Below are positions 8,554 through 17,058 of a stretch of 64,000 nt of DNA, one piece after another (position 1 is the first letter of the stretch; every line of letters begins with the position of its first letter). This DNA comes from Kribbella sp. VKM Ac-2568 (lineage in GTDB: Bacteria; Actinomycetota; Actinomycetes; Propionibacteriales; Kribbellaceae): the NCBI RefSeq assembly GCF_004345365.1, contig NZ_SLVF01000003.1, forward strand, positions 434,001-498,000, in the 5' to 3' direction. The position numbers were made by a program, and so were the translations under genes. The notes under the pieces were generated by a model that saw nothing but the letters and a program-made list of their open reading frames with translations, searched no databases and was not told the DNA's origin.

Positions 8554-10044
8554 ATGGAGTACCTGCTGTTCCCCGGGCGGCACCACGTCCTGACGCGGTT
8601 CCAGGCCGAGTTCCTGCAGGCGACAGCTCAGGGCGCCACGATCGTCTGGGCGGTGACGTCCTCGAACCACCACACCACCAAGCGGAACCCGGTGCCGTTC
8701 GACCGGCGCGAGGCGGCGATCGAGCGCTTCAGCGTCGCGACCGGGATCCGTTCGCTGGTGGTCGGCGTCACCGACACGCACGCGACCGACGACTTCGCCG
8801 ACGTGACGATCAAGGCCGTCGAGGCCGGCACGGACGACGAGGTCCAGCTGGATCCGGGCAACACCGTCGTGGCCTGCTCGACCCCCGAGGTCGCCAAGCT
8901 GTACGAGTGGCTCGGCTACTCGGTGATCGGCGTCGAGCCGCCCGACGAGCCCAGACCCTGGGACGTGCTGCTACTGATTGCCGCAGGCAACGACACCTGG
9001 CGGGAGCTCGCGCATCCGGCGACGGCCGACGTCTTCGACCGGTACCGGCTCGACGCGCAGATCCAGCGCTGCGTGAACGACCCGGTGGTCGGCGACGATG
9101 GCGGGCTCACCACCACCCGCGACTACAAGACCTACGCGGACGCCTTCGAGACCGCCGCCGACCGCAAGTGGCAGCAGATCAAGGTCTTCGTCCGCCCCGG
9201 GCGGATCCTCGACATCGGCTGCGCGACCGGCGCCACCCTGCAACTGGTGGACGCGGACCCGCGGTTCCACGAGTCCGACCTGATCGGCGTCGAGGTCGCC
9301 CGGCACCTGTACGCCGAGTGTGTGCACAAGAAGGAGCAAGGGCTCTTCCAGAACCCGAACGTGTACTTCTACCAGCGCAACATGCTCGGCTCCGCCGTCT
9401 TCCCGGCCCGCTCGATCGACACCACCCTGACGCTCGCGCTGACCCATGAGATCTGGTCGTACGCCGACGGATCGCGCCCGGCGACGGTGCAACGCTTCGC
9501 CGACAGTTTGTTCGCGCACACCGCGCCGGACGGGGTCTGGGTGAACTCGGACGTGTGCGGACCGGCCGAGCCCGACCGGCCCGTAGTACTGGAGCTCGAC
9601 GACAGCGACGGCGCCAATCCGGCCGACGTGACCGACCTCGAGGCGCTCGCCGATCCGGCGGCGTACGTGAGCGCGCTGTCGACCAGGGCGAGGTTCTTCC
9701 AGTTCGCGCACAACTTCCGGCGGAACGCGTCCGTGCCCTTCGAGTACTCCGCACGCGACGGCAAGCTGGTACTCCGGCTCGCGGACGCGATGGACTTCCT
9801 GACCCGCAAGGACTACGTCGACAACTGGCTGAGCGAGACCCACGAGCAGTTCTGCGGGCTCGACTTCACCGGCTGGTGCGGGATCGCGAAGCAGGCGGGC
9901 TTCACCATCGACCCAGCGTCGAAGCCGTGGCGCAACGACTGGGTGATCGCCAACCGGATTGCGCCGGTCGCCTCTCTCACCAGCCCCGACGGGACGCCCG
10001 TCGAGTGGCCTGACACCCACCAACTGCTGATCGCCCGCCGCTGA
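8554..10044 (+). CDS. NadM-like nucleotidyltransferase fused to SAM-dependent methyltransferase
   Basis: A 496-residue two-domain protein. Residues 1-130 read like an archaeal NMN adenylyltransferase-type cytidylyltransferase-superfamily domain: LLFPGRHHVLTRFQAEFL matches the GRFQPFHxGH region, SSNHHTTKRNPVPFDRRE matches the SHTxxNPFTxxER region, and STPEVAKLYEWLGYSVIG matches the late helix. The HxGH signature is not intact, so nucleotidyl transfer is uncertain. Residues 200 to about 400 are a class I methyltransferase with ILDIGCATGATL at 218-229. It follows the GtrB-like gene by four bases, with a GTGAGGG RBS inside that gene. I do not know a described family with this domain order. A role in modifying or activating the nonulosonate or a partner sugar is inferred from context only. 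Confidence 0.65.
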   Translation: MEYLLFPGRHHVLTRFQAEFLQATAQGATIVWAVTSSNHHTTKRNPVPFDRREAAIERFSVATGIRSLVVGVTDTHATDDFADVTIKAVEAGTDDEVQLDPGNTVVACSTPEVAKLYEWLGYSVIGVEPPDEPRPWDVLLLIAAGNDTWRELAHPATADVFDRYRLDAQIQRCVNDPVVGDDGGLTTTRDYKTYADAFETAADRKWQQIKVFVRPGRILDIGCATGATLQLVDADPRFHESDLIGVEVARHLYAECVHKKEQGLFQNPNVYFYQRNMLGSAVFPARSIDTTLTLALTHEIWSYADGSRPATVQRFADSLFAHTAPDGVWVNSDVCGPAEPDRPVVLELDDSDGANPADVTDLEALADPAAYVSALSTRARFFQFAHNFRRNASVPFEYSARDGKLVLRLADAMDFLTRKDYVDNWLSETHEQFCGLDFTGWCGIAKQAGFTIDPASKPWRNDWVIANRIAPVASLTSPDGTPVEWPDTHQLLIARR

Positions 10045-10046
10045 CT

Positions 10047-10083
10047 CGCGTCCGAAAGACCCCGAGGCGGATCTTCGGACGCG
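10047..10083. terminator. inverted repeat between convergent blocks
   Basis: The 10-base arms CGCGTCCGAA (10047-10056) and TTCGGACGCG (10074-10083) flank a 17-base loop. It lies just after the stop of the fusion gene and just before the stop of the convergent gene at 10089, so it may end transcription from both sides. There is no strong T-run. Confidence 0.5.
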
Positions 10084-10088
10084 CACGG

Positions 10089-11918
10089 TCAGCCGAGGCG
10101 GTTGCGGACGATTCGCTTGAGGCGGCGCTTCAGCTTGCCGGCGAACTTGCGCGGATTGCGGATCGTCGCCACCTTGCGCACCACGGTGACGGCCGCGAAG
10201 GCGCGCGAGCTGCGCAGCCTGGCGCGCTCCGCGTTCACCTTCTGCACCTGCAGCCGCATCTCCCGGAGCCGGTTCTCGCGCGTCTTCAGCGCCTTGTCCC
10301 GGAACCCGAGCGTCCGCTCCAGCCCGAAGATCTGCCCCTTCAGCTCGAACACTTCCTGCTGCGCCCGCTCAGCATCAGCAAGGGCCGTCCGCACGTCGGG
10401 CGTCTGCGAGGCATCGGCCGGAATCCCCAGCGCAGAAGCCAGAGCCTCCGCCAACTCCTTGCCCCGGGCAACTTGTGCGCCGGAGGCCGGCGGAGTCTCC
10501 GGCTTCGTCGCGGCGACCGGAGCCGGCGCCTCGACACCGGACATCCCCAGCCACGCGGACACCAGGTCGTCCCCGACCATCCACGGCGGCCACGGGTGAC
10601 GCCGGTGCCCACCGATCAACCGATCGTGGAACCGCCACCACGCGGCCGCCAACACATCCACGGCGCTCTCGTCACCAGCAGTCACCCACGGCGAGACGCC
10701 GGCCGCGAAGCCATCCCCATCCACCACCACGTCATCCCACCGCAGCACCAGCCGCGCCGAGTCCTGTGCCCGAGCCCACTCACCGAGCCGAGCAGCCAAC
10801 GCCCGGAACCCCGGCACATCCTCAGCAGCAGCAAACCGAAGCAGCTGAGTCTCCACAGTGATCCCACCCGGCACACTCCCGGGGACAGCCCCTAGGTCGA
10901 ACACCACCGGCGCTGCCGCGGCGGGAGCGTCACCAGAGGCGGCGCGGGCTGCGGCAAAGTCGGCTTCCTCGCCTGCCGCGGCGCCGAGTTCCCGCTGGTC
11001 GGTGGTGATGGACCAACCTGCTGCGGCGGTGTCGGCGGTGAGGACGGTGGTGTGGCCCGAGGTTTGGGCGTAGATGGGGTGGCGGGCCGGGGTGGTGGTG
11101 AGGGCCAGCCACGAGGGGGCGGTGGAGGCGAGGAGGCCGGCCCGAGCGGCCGCGGTGGCGCCTTCGGCGATCGGGGCCAGCAGCGGTACTGCGACCGCGG
11201 CGGTCTCCAGGGCTTCCAGCGCCAGGCGGGCTGGTAGTTCGCCCGGCCGGGTGGCGGCGGCCGTGTCCGAGGCGAGCAACGTCAGGACCGCGTCCTTGGC
11301 GGAGAAGGCCGCGTAGGCGTGGGCCCCGGCGAAGCCCACTCGCGACAGCTCGGCAAGGAGCTGGTCGGCGGATACCGGCCGAGTGGGGTCGTCGTGGAGC
11401 GGTCGCCAGTCGTCGTCGGCGTGGCGGTCCTGGGGTAGGCGGCGATCCAGCAGATTGGTGAGGGAGAACTCGTTCTCCAGTCCGAGAACGACGACCGCTG
11501 AAGGCGACGCGACCGCGGCCAAGGCGTCCAGGCGGGCCGACCAGTTCAGGTCGTCGCTGTCATAGCCGAGGACACGATCGAGACCGTCGGCGGCAACCAC
11601 GACCTCGAAGGCGGCAGGCTCCATCCCGTCCAGCGCGCCCGCGATGACCTGCAGGTCGTCGCCGAAGCGCTCGGCCAGCGAGTTGGCGTCCGAGACCGAC
11701 CGGACCAGCATGGTCGCCTTCGCCGACTTGGCGACGACGACCTCGATCAGGTCGGCGCTGTGCGGCCCGACGATGAGGGTGCGTGCCCCAGAAGGCAGGA
11801 CGTCGTCCAGCAGTGCTCGCAGCACCGGTCCCTGGACGGCCCCGCGCTTGCCTTCGTAGTCGCTCCACGGCTGCATCTCACCGCGAACCACATCGACGGC
11901 CAGCTGGTTGTCAGACAC
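10089..11918 (-). CDS. methyltransferase-like coiled-coil protein, copy A of duplicated module
   Basis: 609 residues from a GTG at 11918. The first 200 or so residues have a Rossmann methyltransferase-like layout (TLIVGPHSADLIEVV, a VVVAADGLDRVLGYD motif, ALAAVASPSAVVVLGLENEF). The middle is Ala-rich. A coiled coil near residues 525-575 leads into SSRAFAAVTVVRKV and a very basic end (KLKRRLKRIVRNRLG), a tail type often attached to surface-glycan transferases. The protein at 23774 is a paralogue (VAGPHTLELLKQVV, VIVALDGLHRLVGPD, same basic tail). Both sit directly beside a GT-B-like gene. The start overlaps that upstream gene by eight bases. A classic GxGxG SAM motif is not obvious, so activity is uncertain. 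Confidence 0.6.
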   Translation of the reverse strand: MSDNQLAVDVVRGEMQPWSDYEGKRGAVQGPVLRALLDDVLPSGARTLIVGPHSADLIEVVVAKSAKATMLVRSVSDANSLAERFGDDLQVIAGALDGMEPAAFEVVVAADGLDRVLGYDSDDLNWSARLDALAAVASPSAVVVLGLENEFSLTNLLDRRLPQDRHADDDWRPLHDDPTRPVSADQLLAELSRVGFAGAHAYAAFSAKDAVLTLLASDTAAATRPGELPARLALEALETAAVAVPLLAPIAEGATAAARAGLLASTAPSWLALTTTPARHPIYAQTSGHTTVLTADTAAAGWSITTDQRELGAAAGEEADFAAARAASGDAPAAAAPVVFDLGAVPGSVPGGITVETQLLRFAAAEDVPGFRALAARLGEWARAQDSARLVLRWDDVVVDGDGFAAGVSPWVTAGDESAVDVLAAAWWRFHDRLIGGHRRHPWPPWMVGDDLVSAWLGMSGVEAPAPVAATKPETPPASGAQVARGKELAEALASALGIPADASQTPDVRTALADAERAQQEVFELKGQIFGLERTLGFRDKALKTRENRLREMRLQVQKVNAERARLRSSRAFAAVTVVRKVATIRNPRKFAGKLKRRLKRIVRNRLG

Positions 11919-12741
11919 GCTCTCTCCAATCGAACAGCATCCGCAGTTCCGCGGGCGGCAGCATCCAGGGCACGCCCAGTTCCAGGTCCGTGGTCGCGCG
12001 GGCGGCGGCCAGGTCGATCTCCTTGCCGAGCATCTCCGGCCACAGCCTGGCGATCCGGCTCTGCCCGCCGAACAGCGGGTTCTCGCCCTCCATCTCCATC
12101 GGATCGCCGTACACGGCGGGCTCGCAGCCCGCGGCGATGCCGTAGAAGATGGCGGTCGACAGCCGGTTCGCGGCCACCCGCTTGTGCTTGCGGAGCTCGG
12201 TGAGCTGCTTGTAGAGGAACCGTGGGTCCGTGCCCTCGTACGAGAAGCCCCGGCGGCCGAACGACACGACCCGGAACCCGGCGTCCTCGTACGACTTCCG
12301 GATCTCCGGCCGCTCGTACTCCGTGTAGTACAGGCTGAAGGTGACCGGGCCGGGCTCGGTCTCGCGGATCTCGTCGATCAGGCGCTTGTGGTCGCCTTGG
12401 ATCTTGCCGCCCTCCCAGCCGTGGAAGAGGAACCAGAGCGTGCCTTCGCGCTCCTCCTCCGGTACGGCGCCGAGCTCCGGCTCCAGGTCGAGCAGGTAGA
12501 GCCAGGGCGCGCCGATGCTGTGGTAGTTCCGCCGGCCGAGCGCGTGCCCACGGCGGCGCGGCGCGTCACTCCAGGTGAACCGCCAGGCGCCGTCGAAGAA
12601 CTCGTGCACCGGGTTCCAGCCGTCGGCGATGTTCCAGCCGTGCTGCAGGTAGCCGCGCAGTCGGGGCGGAGCCTGGTCGTCGAGACCGGCGTACCGGGCC
12701 AGGATGTGCGCTTGCCCGTAGTAGTGGTTGTGGTGATGCAT
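11911..12741 (-). CDS. GT-B-like putative glycosyltransferase, copy A of duplicated module
   Basis: 276 residues, no family name recognised with certainty. It is a clear paralogue of the protein at 25207. Shared blocks are an N-terminal MHH-NH-YGxAH, GYLQHGWNI, RNYxxIGxxWLYLL, FHGWEG, YxNYExPEIR-like YTEYERPEIRKSYEDAGFRV, KHKRVAANRLSTAIFYG and VYGDPM. The last two resemble the S/T and C-terminal donor-site helices of GT-B polymer transferases such as polysialyl or capsule enzymes. Copy B overlaps pseF, so transfer of pseudaminic acid is a reasonable guess. The ATG overlaps the stop of the upstream glycosyltransferase (ATGA at 12741). Confidence 0.6.
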   Translation of the reverse strand: MHHHNHYYGQAHILARYAGLDDQAPPRLRGYLQHGWNIADGWNPVHEFFDGAWRFTWSDAPRRRGHALGRRNYHSIGAPWLYLLDLEPELGAVPEEEREGTLWFLFHGWEGGKIQGDHKRLIDEIRETEPGPVTFSLYYTEYERPEIRKSYEDAGFRVVSFGRRGFSYEGTDPRFLYKQLTELRKHKRVAANRLSTAIFYGIAAGCEPAVYGDPMEMEGENPLFGGQSRIARLWPEMLGKEIDLAAARATTDLELGVPWMLPPAELRMLFDWRERV

Positions 12742-15062
12742 CAGCGGACCTCGACGTGAAGTGTGCCTGCGTGCGGACGGATACCGGCGACATGGCCGCC
12801 CTGCTCGACCTCGATCGGCAACCGGCTGGCAAGGAACGGCTCACACTGCACGGCCTGGGCCGAGCCGTCCGCCGCCGTGGCGAAGAGCACCCAGTCTGCC
12901 AAGCTGGCCAAGGGATCCACGGAGTGCGCGACCACCTCGTCCGGGATCAGCTCGGACAACCCGACCGAGGCCACCCACTCCCCGGACGCCGAGACGGTAC
13001 TGCGGCACGCGACGTCCACGTGCTCGTCGGAGTCCTCCAGGAACCGCCGCCAGCTGAACGCGGCCCCGCCGGTCAACAACCCGGCGATCCGCAGTTCATT
13101 GCTCTCAGCAACAACCTCGGCCTGCTGGGCGACCACCCGGGCCGGGCCTTCGTGCAGGTTCACGTACCCACCGGTGGATCGGGTCAGCGTGACCAGGCGA
13201 CCCTGGTCCAGGTGGCTCACCGCCTGGTCGCCGGCGGTCCAGAGCAGCAACCTCTCGTCGCCGCCGGAGCCGAGCATCCGGAAGGCCCAGGTGGTCCGCT
13301 GGGTGAACGGGTCATCGGGGCTGGTCTCGGCGACGATCGGGCCGAACGGGATCCGCACGCTGAAGTCCCGCCCGGACCACTCGAGCGGGAGCACCTGGCC
13401 CAGGCCGGACAGCGGCCGGGTCACCTGCAGCCGCGGATCCTCCAGGTCGGCCGGCACCCGCCCCCGCAGTACCAGCGCGTCGGAGGTCTGCTCGGCCGAG
13501 GTGATGCGGCACGGGTCGACCATCTTCCGCAGTACGAAGGCGCCGTCCGCGCCGGGACCGGGCTGGACCCAGGTGGTCTCGTCGATCCAGTTGCCCGGCG
13601 GCCAGCCGGGACTGCCCGCACGCTGACCGCGGAGCTTGCCGTGCTCCCGCAGCCGCCCGGACTTCATCCATACTGCGAAATGCGCCGGGGCCGCCGTGTC
13701 CGCGAGTTTCGCCAGCAGGCGGCGGTCGAGGCGCACCTCGAACCCGACCAGGGCGGAGTCACCATGCGAGTCCGTCGCGGCGTACCGACGGACAGGCAGC
13801 GGGATACGGTTCCCCGCGACGACCAGCGCGATCCGCAGGCTGGACGACGCGGTGGTCTCCAGGTGCCGGATCTCGGCGGTCCCGTGCAGCGACAGCACGT
13901 CGTCCTGCCAGGCGACCCGCTGCACGGTCGTCGCCAGCGTCAAGTCCTTCTTCGGCAGTTGGTAGAGGGTCCGCGGTACGGCGGTGTTCGGCTCGTGCAC
14001 GCCCGGGTAGTTGTGCTCGAACTGCCACCGCCTACCGGCCTTCGGGATGGCGCGGGCGCCACCGCTGAGGCCACCCTCGTTGCGGAAGTGCGCCAGCCGG
14101 CGCAGCAGGTCCACGTCGCCGGCGCGGAGCGCGGAGTGCTGGATCCGGTCGTAGCTGTGCGCGCGGACCAGGACCGAGTTGTCCAGCCGTTCCAGCAACC
14201 GGCAGGCCAGCCGGACCAGGTTCTGCTCCTCCGCGGGCGGCACCGCGCCGAACGCCATCACCAGCGTCAGCATGTCGATCTGGGTGAAGTGCGAGTGCAC
14301 CCGGCGCCGGATCTCGCCCAGTCCCTGGTACCCGCCGCTGTCGATCAGGTCCATCACCAGTTCGGCGGAGCGGACCCGGTCCTCCAGGTTGCCGAACTGG
14401 AACTTCTGCTGGGTGATCGACTCGCCCGACTCCCGCTCCCGCCAGTAGTAGACGGGGGCGGCCAGCGCGTCCACGGTGACCGCGTCCAGGTGCGCCTTCA
14501 GCGTGACCGGGTAGTCCTCGTACCGGATCGCGGGGAACTCGTAGCCGTACTCGTCCCAGAAGGAGCGCCGGTAGACCTTGTTCCAGACCATCCGGTCCAG
14601 GACCAGGTCGGGCGACTCCAGCACGTGGCCGGCCTTCCGGTCCTTCGCGAACGGCAGTCGGTGGATCCACGACGGCCGAACCCCGGCGCTGTTGTTGAAG
14701 CGCCGCGCGTTCCCGCCGGCGAAGGACGACCCTGTCTCGTCCAGCGACCGGACCAGCCGCTCGAACCCGTGCCGGCTGACCAGGTCGTCGCTGTCGACGA
14801 AGGTCAGGTACTCGCCCTGGGCGTGCCGGACCCCGGTGTTGCGGGCCGGGCCCAGGCCCTGGTTCTCCTGCTCGACGATCCGGAACCGGGAGTCGCGGGA
14901 ACACAGGTCCTTGGCGATCGCCGCGCTGTCGTCCGGGGATCCGTCGTCGACGAGGATCGCCTCGAAATCCGTCCAGGTCTGCCGGGCGATCGAATCGAGG
15001 CAGTCCCCGATGTAGTCGCCGACGTTGTAGAAAGGCACAACCACGCTCAGCCGCGGCGTCAC
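12741..15062 (-). CDS. long GT2 glycosyltransferase of teichoic-acid type
   Basis: 773 residues from a GTG. The N-terminal GT-A domain is unmistakable: RLSVVVPFYNVGDYIGDCLD, AILVDDGSPDDSA, NQGLGPARNTGV and the metal site LTFVDSDDL, then KVYRRSFW and YEDYPVTLKAHL. A helical middle (to about 330) and a long beta-rich C-terminal half follow, similar in layout to actinobacterial and TarS-like teichoic acid glycosyltransferases, where the tail mediates acceptor binding or oligomerisation. No membrane span is evident. It is the fourth gene of the minus-strand block, read after the GNAT and before the GT-B-like gene. The acceptor polymer is unknown; a glycosylated wall polymer fits. Confidence 0.8.
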   Translation of the reverse strand: MTPRLSVVVPFYNVGDYIGDCLDSIARQTWTDFEAILVDDGSPDDSAAIAKDLCSRDSRFRIVEQENQGLGPARNTGVRHAQGEYLTFVDSDDLVSRHGFERLVRSLDETGSSFAGGNARRFNNSAGVRPSWIHRLPFAKDRKAGHVLESPDLVLDRMVWNKVYRRSFWDEYGYEFPAIRYEDYPVTLKAHLDAVTVDALAAPVYYWRERESGESITQQKFQFGNLEDRVRSAELVMDLIDSGGYQGLGEIRRRVHSHFTQIDMLTLVMAFGAVPPAEEQNLVRLACRLLERLDNSVLVRAHSYDRIQHSALRAGDVDLLRRLAHFRNEGGLSGGARAIPKAGRRWQFEHNYPGVHEPNTAVPRTLYQLPKKDLTLATTVQRVAWQDDVLSLHGTAEIRHLETTASSSLRIALVVAGNRIPLPVRRYAATDSHGDSALVGFEVRLDRRLLAKLADTAAPAHFAVWMKSGRLREHGKLRGQRAGSPGWPPGNWIDETTWVQPGPGADGAFVLRKMVDPCRITSAEQTSDALVLRGRVPADLEDPRLQVTRPLSGLGQVLPLEWSGRDFSVRIPFGPIVAETSPDDPFTQRTTWAFRMLGSGGDERLLLWTAGDQAVSHLDQGRLVTLTRSTGGYVNLHEGPARVVAQQAEVVAESNELRIAGLLTGGAAFSWRRFLEDSDEHVDVACRSTVSASGEWVASVGLSELIPDEVVAHSVDPLASLADWVLFATAADGSAQAVQCEPFLASRLPIEVEQGGHVAGIRPHAGTLHVEVR

Positions 15063-15122
15063 AACTGTGTATCTCCTCGGCTCAGTCGATTTCGGTCAAT
15101 GATGCTAGCAGTCGGTCTCTGG

Positions 15123-15896
15123 CTACTGACGGGCCGCCAGGGGTAGGTCCGGCCCGACCAGATGGACCGTCAGCAGCGTGTGGATCGGCTCGAACCCATA
15201 ACGCGCCCAAGCTCTTTGTACCCCGGTGTTGTGGCCCTGAGTGGAAATGACGAGCCGACGGGAGGTTGCGGCATCCTCAACGGCCGCGAGCAGGTGCCCG
15301 TACCGGCCACGGCCCTGCTCGGCCGGAACCACGCCGGCCAGCTCGATCTCGGTCCACGACCGCTGCTGGTCCACCGTGGCCAGAGCGAGCACCCGCCGGT
15401 CCGGGCCTCGCAGTACGACCGCGCCCTGGTCCTCGACGCTGCGCCGGGCCCACTCCTGGTACCCCGCGAGCGCCTGGGCCGGTGCGAACAGCGGGTTGGC
15501 GCAGTAGTGGTTCCCGTAGTCGCCGAAGATGTCGCCGACCAGGTCGTCGACCAGATCGTCGTCGACCGCCTGCTCGTGCGTCGCGGCGAACCCGGCCAGC
15601 GGCGCCGGGCGACGGCCCTTGCCCACAGGGAGTGACCAGTAGACGAGGCTGTCCGCGAGCAGCGCCGTCCGCGGACCACTCGCCAGCGCCGCGAACCAGG
15701 AGACCTCCCGGGCCGGGTAGCGCAGGATCACCACGTCGGCCGTCGACTTGTCGACTGCGGCGAGCACCTCCGGCAGCGGCGTACCGGCTGAGGCCGAGAT
15801 CGAGATCCGGTCGACGGCGACGCCGAACCGCCGTGACTCGTAGTCACCTGGCCGCATCGTCAGCTCGCCCGCCTCGAGGGCGTCGTACCAGCTCAT
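15123..15896 (-). CDS. GNAT acetyltransferase, WecD/FdtC-like
   Basis: 257 residues. The ATG at 15896 overlaps the stop of the aminotransferase gene (ATGA). The C-terminal half is a GNAT domain with the acetyl-CoA loop VPAEQGRGRYGHLLAAVEDA and the late GVQRAWARYGFEPIHTLLTV. The N-terminal 120 residues lack a clear signature, as in WecD-type dTDP-fucosamine acetyltransferases. Direct pairing with a WecE-like aminotransferase suggests that it N-acetylates the freshly formed 4-amino sugar nucleotide. Reading frames extending further upstream run antisense or out of frame to the aminotransferase and are not used. Confidence 0.8.
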   Translation of the reverse strand: MSWYDALEAGELTMRPGDYESRRFGVAVDRISISASAGTPLPEVLAAVDKSTADVVILRYPAREVSWFAALASGPRTALLADSLVYWSLPVGKGRRPAPLAGFAATHEQAVDDDLVDDLVGDIFGDYGNHYCANPLFAPAQALAGYQEWARRSVEDQGAVVLRGPDRRVLALATVDQQRSWTEIELAGVVPAEQGRGRYGHLLAAVEDAATSRRLVISTQGHNTGVQRAWARYGFEPIHTLLTVHLVGPDLPLAARQ

Positions 15897-17047
15897 GCCG
15901 GACCGCACGAGTAGGAGCGCACTCCGTCGATCACTCGGTTCTGCTCCTCCTCGGTGAGCTGGCTGTACAGCGGCAGCCGGACCAACGAGCCGCTGACCCG
16001 GTCGGTGACGGCGCAGCCACCCGGCCCGACCCGGCCGTACTTCTCGCCCGCCGGGGACGAGTGCAGCGGCACGTAGTGGAACGGCGCGCTGACGTTGCGC
16101 TCGCGCAGGTGCGCGATCAGGCCCTGCTGGTGCTCGTGGGACGGCATCAGCAGGTAGTACAGGTGCGCGGGGTGCACGCAGCCCGCGGGAACGGTCGGTA
16201 CGCCGACGCCGTGCGACCCGGCCCACTCGGCCAGCGCCTCGTCGTACCGCTGCCAGCTCGCCAGCCGCGGCGTGTGGATCTCGTCGAAGTGCTCCAACTG
16301 GGCGGTCAGGAACGCGGCGAGCGGATCGGCCGGGAGATAGCTGGACCCGATGTCCACCCAGCGGTATTTGTCGACCTGGCCTCGGAAGAACTGGGCGCGG
16401 TTGGTGCCCTTCTCCCGGATCACCTCGGCCCGAGCGAGCAGGTCGCCGTCGTTGACGACCAGTGCGCCACCCTCGCCGCAGTGCACGTTCTTGGTGCCGT
16501 GGAAGGACTGCGTCGCCATCAGCCCGAGCGAGCCGAGCGGGCGGCCGTGGTACGAGCCGCCGAGGCCGTGCGCGTTGTCCTCGATCACCGGCAGCCCGTA
16601 CTTCGCGGCGATCGCGAGCACCTCGTCCATCGCTGCGGCGACCCCGGCGTAGTGCACCACCACGATCGCCTTGGTCCGCTCGGTGATCGCGGCCTCGATC
16701 TGCGTCTCGTCGAGGTTCAGCGTGTCCGGCCGGATGTCCACGAACACCGGTACGGCGCCGCGCAGCGCGTAGGCGTTCGCGGTGGAGACGAAGGTGAACG
16801 ACGGCATGATCACCTCGTCCCCCGGCTCCAGGTCGAGCAGCAGCGCGGTCATCTCCAGCGCGTGCGTGCACGACGTGGTCAGCAGCGAGCCGACGCCACC
16901 GGTGAGTTTGGTGATCAGGTCCGTCGCCCGGGCGGTGAACGGGCCGTCGCCGGAGACCGCGGCCGAGGAGAAGGACTGGTTCACGTAGACGAGCTCGTCA
17001 CCCGCCACGTATGCCTTGACGAACGGGATCGGCGACAGGTCCGGCAT
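15893..17047 (-). CDS. wecE: dTDP-4-amino-4,6-dideoxygalactose transaminase
   Basis: 384 residues, the normal length for DegT/DnrJ/EryC1 aminotransferases and very close in wording to E. coli WecE: LTTSCTHALEMTALLLD, PGDEVIMPSFTFVSTANA, REKGTNRAQFFRGQVDKY and FHYVPLHSSPAGE. Lys186 in SFHGTKN is the pyridoxal-phosphate lysine. The enzyme converts dTDP-4-keto-6-deoxyglucose plus glutamate to dTDP-4-amino-4,6-dideoxygalactose. No rmlA or rmlB is visible in this window, so the precursor must come from elsewhere. With the adjacent GNAT this would supply dTDP-Fuc4NAc or a similar donor to the same glycan. Confidence 0.9.
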   Translation of the reverse strand: MPDLSPIPFVKAYVAGDELVYVNQSFSSAAVSGDGPFTARATDLITKLTGGVGSLLTTSCTHALEMTALLLDLEPGDEVIMPSFTFVSTANAYALRGAVPVFVDIRPDTLNLDETQIEAAITERTKAIVVVHYAGVAAAMDEVLAIAAKYGLPVIEDNAHGLGGSYHGRPLGSLGLMATQSFHGTKNVHCGEGGALVVNDGDLLARAEVIREKGTNRAQFFRGQVDKYRWVDIGSSYLPADPLAAFLTAQLEHFDEIHTPRLASWQRYDEALAEWAGSHGVGVPTVPAGCVHPAHLYYLLMPSHEHQQGLIAHLRERNVSAPFHYVPLHSSPAGEKYGRVGPGGCAVTDRVSGSLVRLPLYSQLTEEEQNRVIDGVRSYSCGPA

Positions 17048-17058
17048 AGGCAGGCAGC

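Noticed and set aside
12756..15146. 796-codon plus-strand open frame
   Set aside because: Antisense shadow of the long GT2 glycosyltransferase; composition is Arg/Pro/Gly without motifs.
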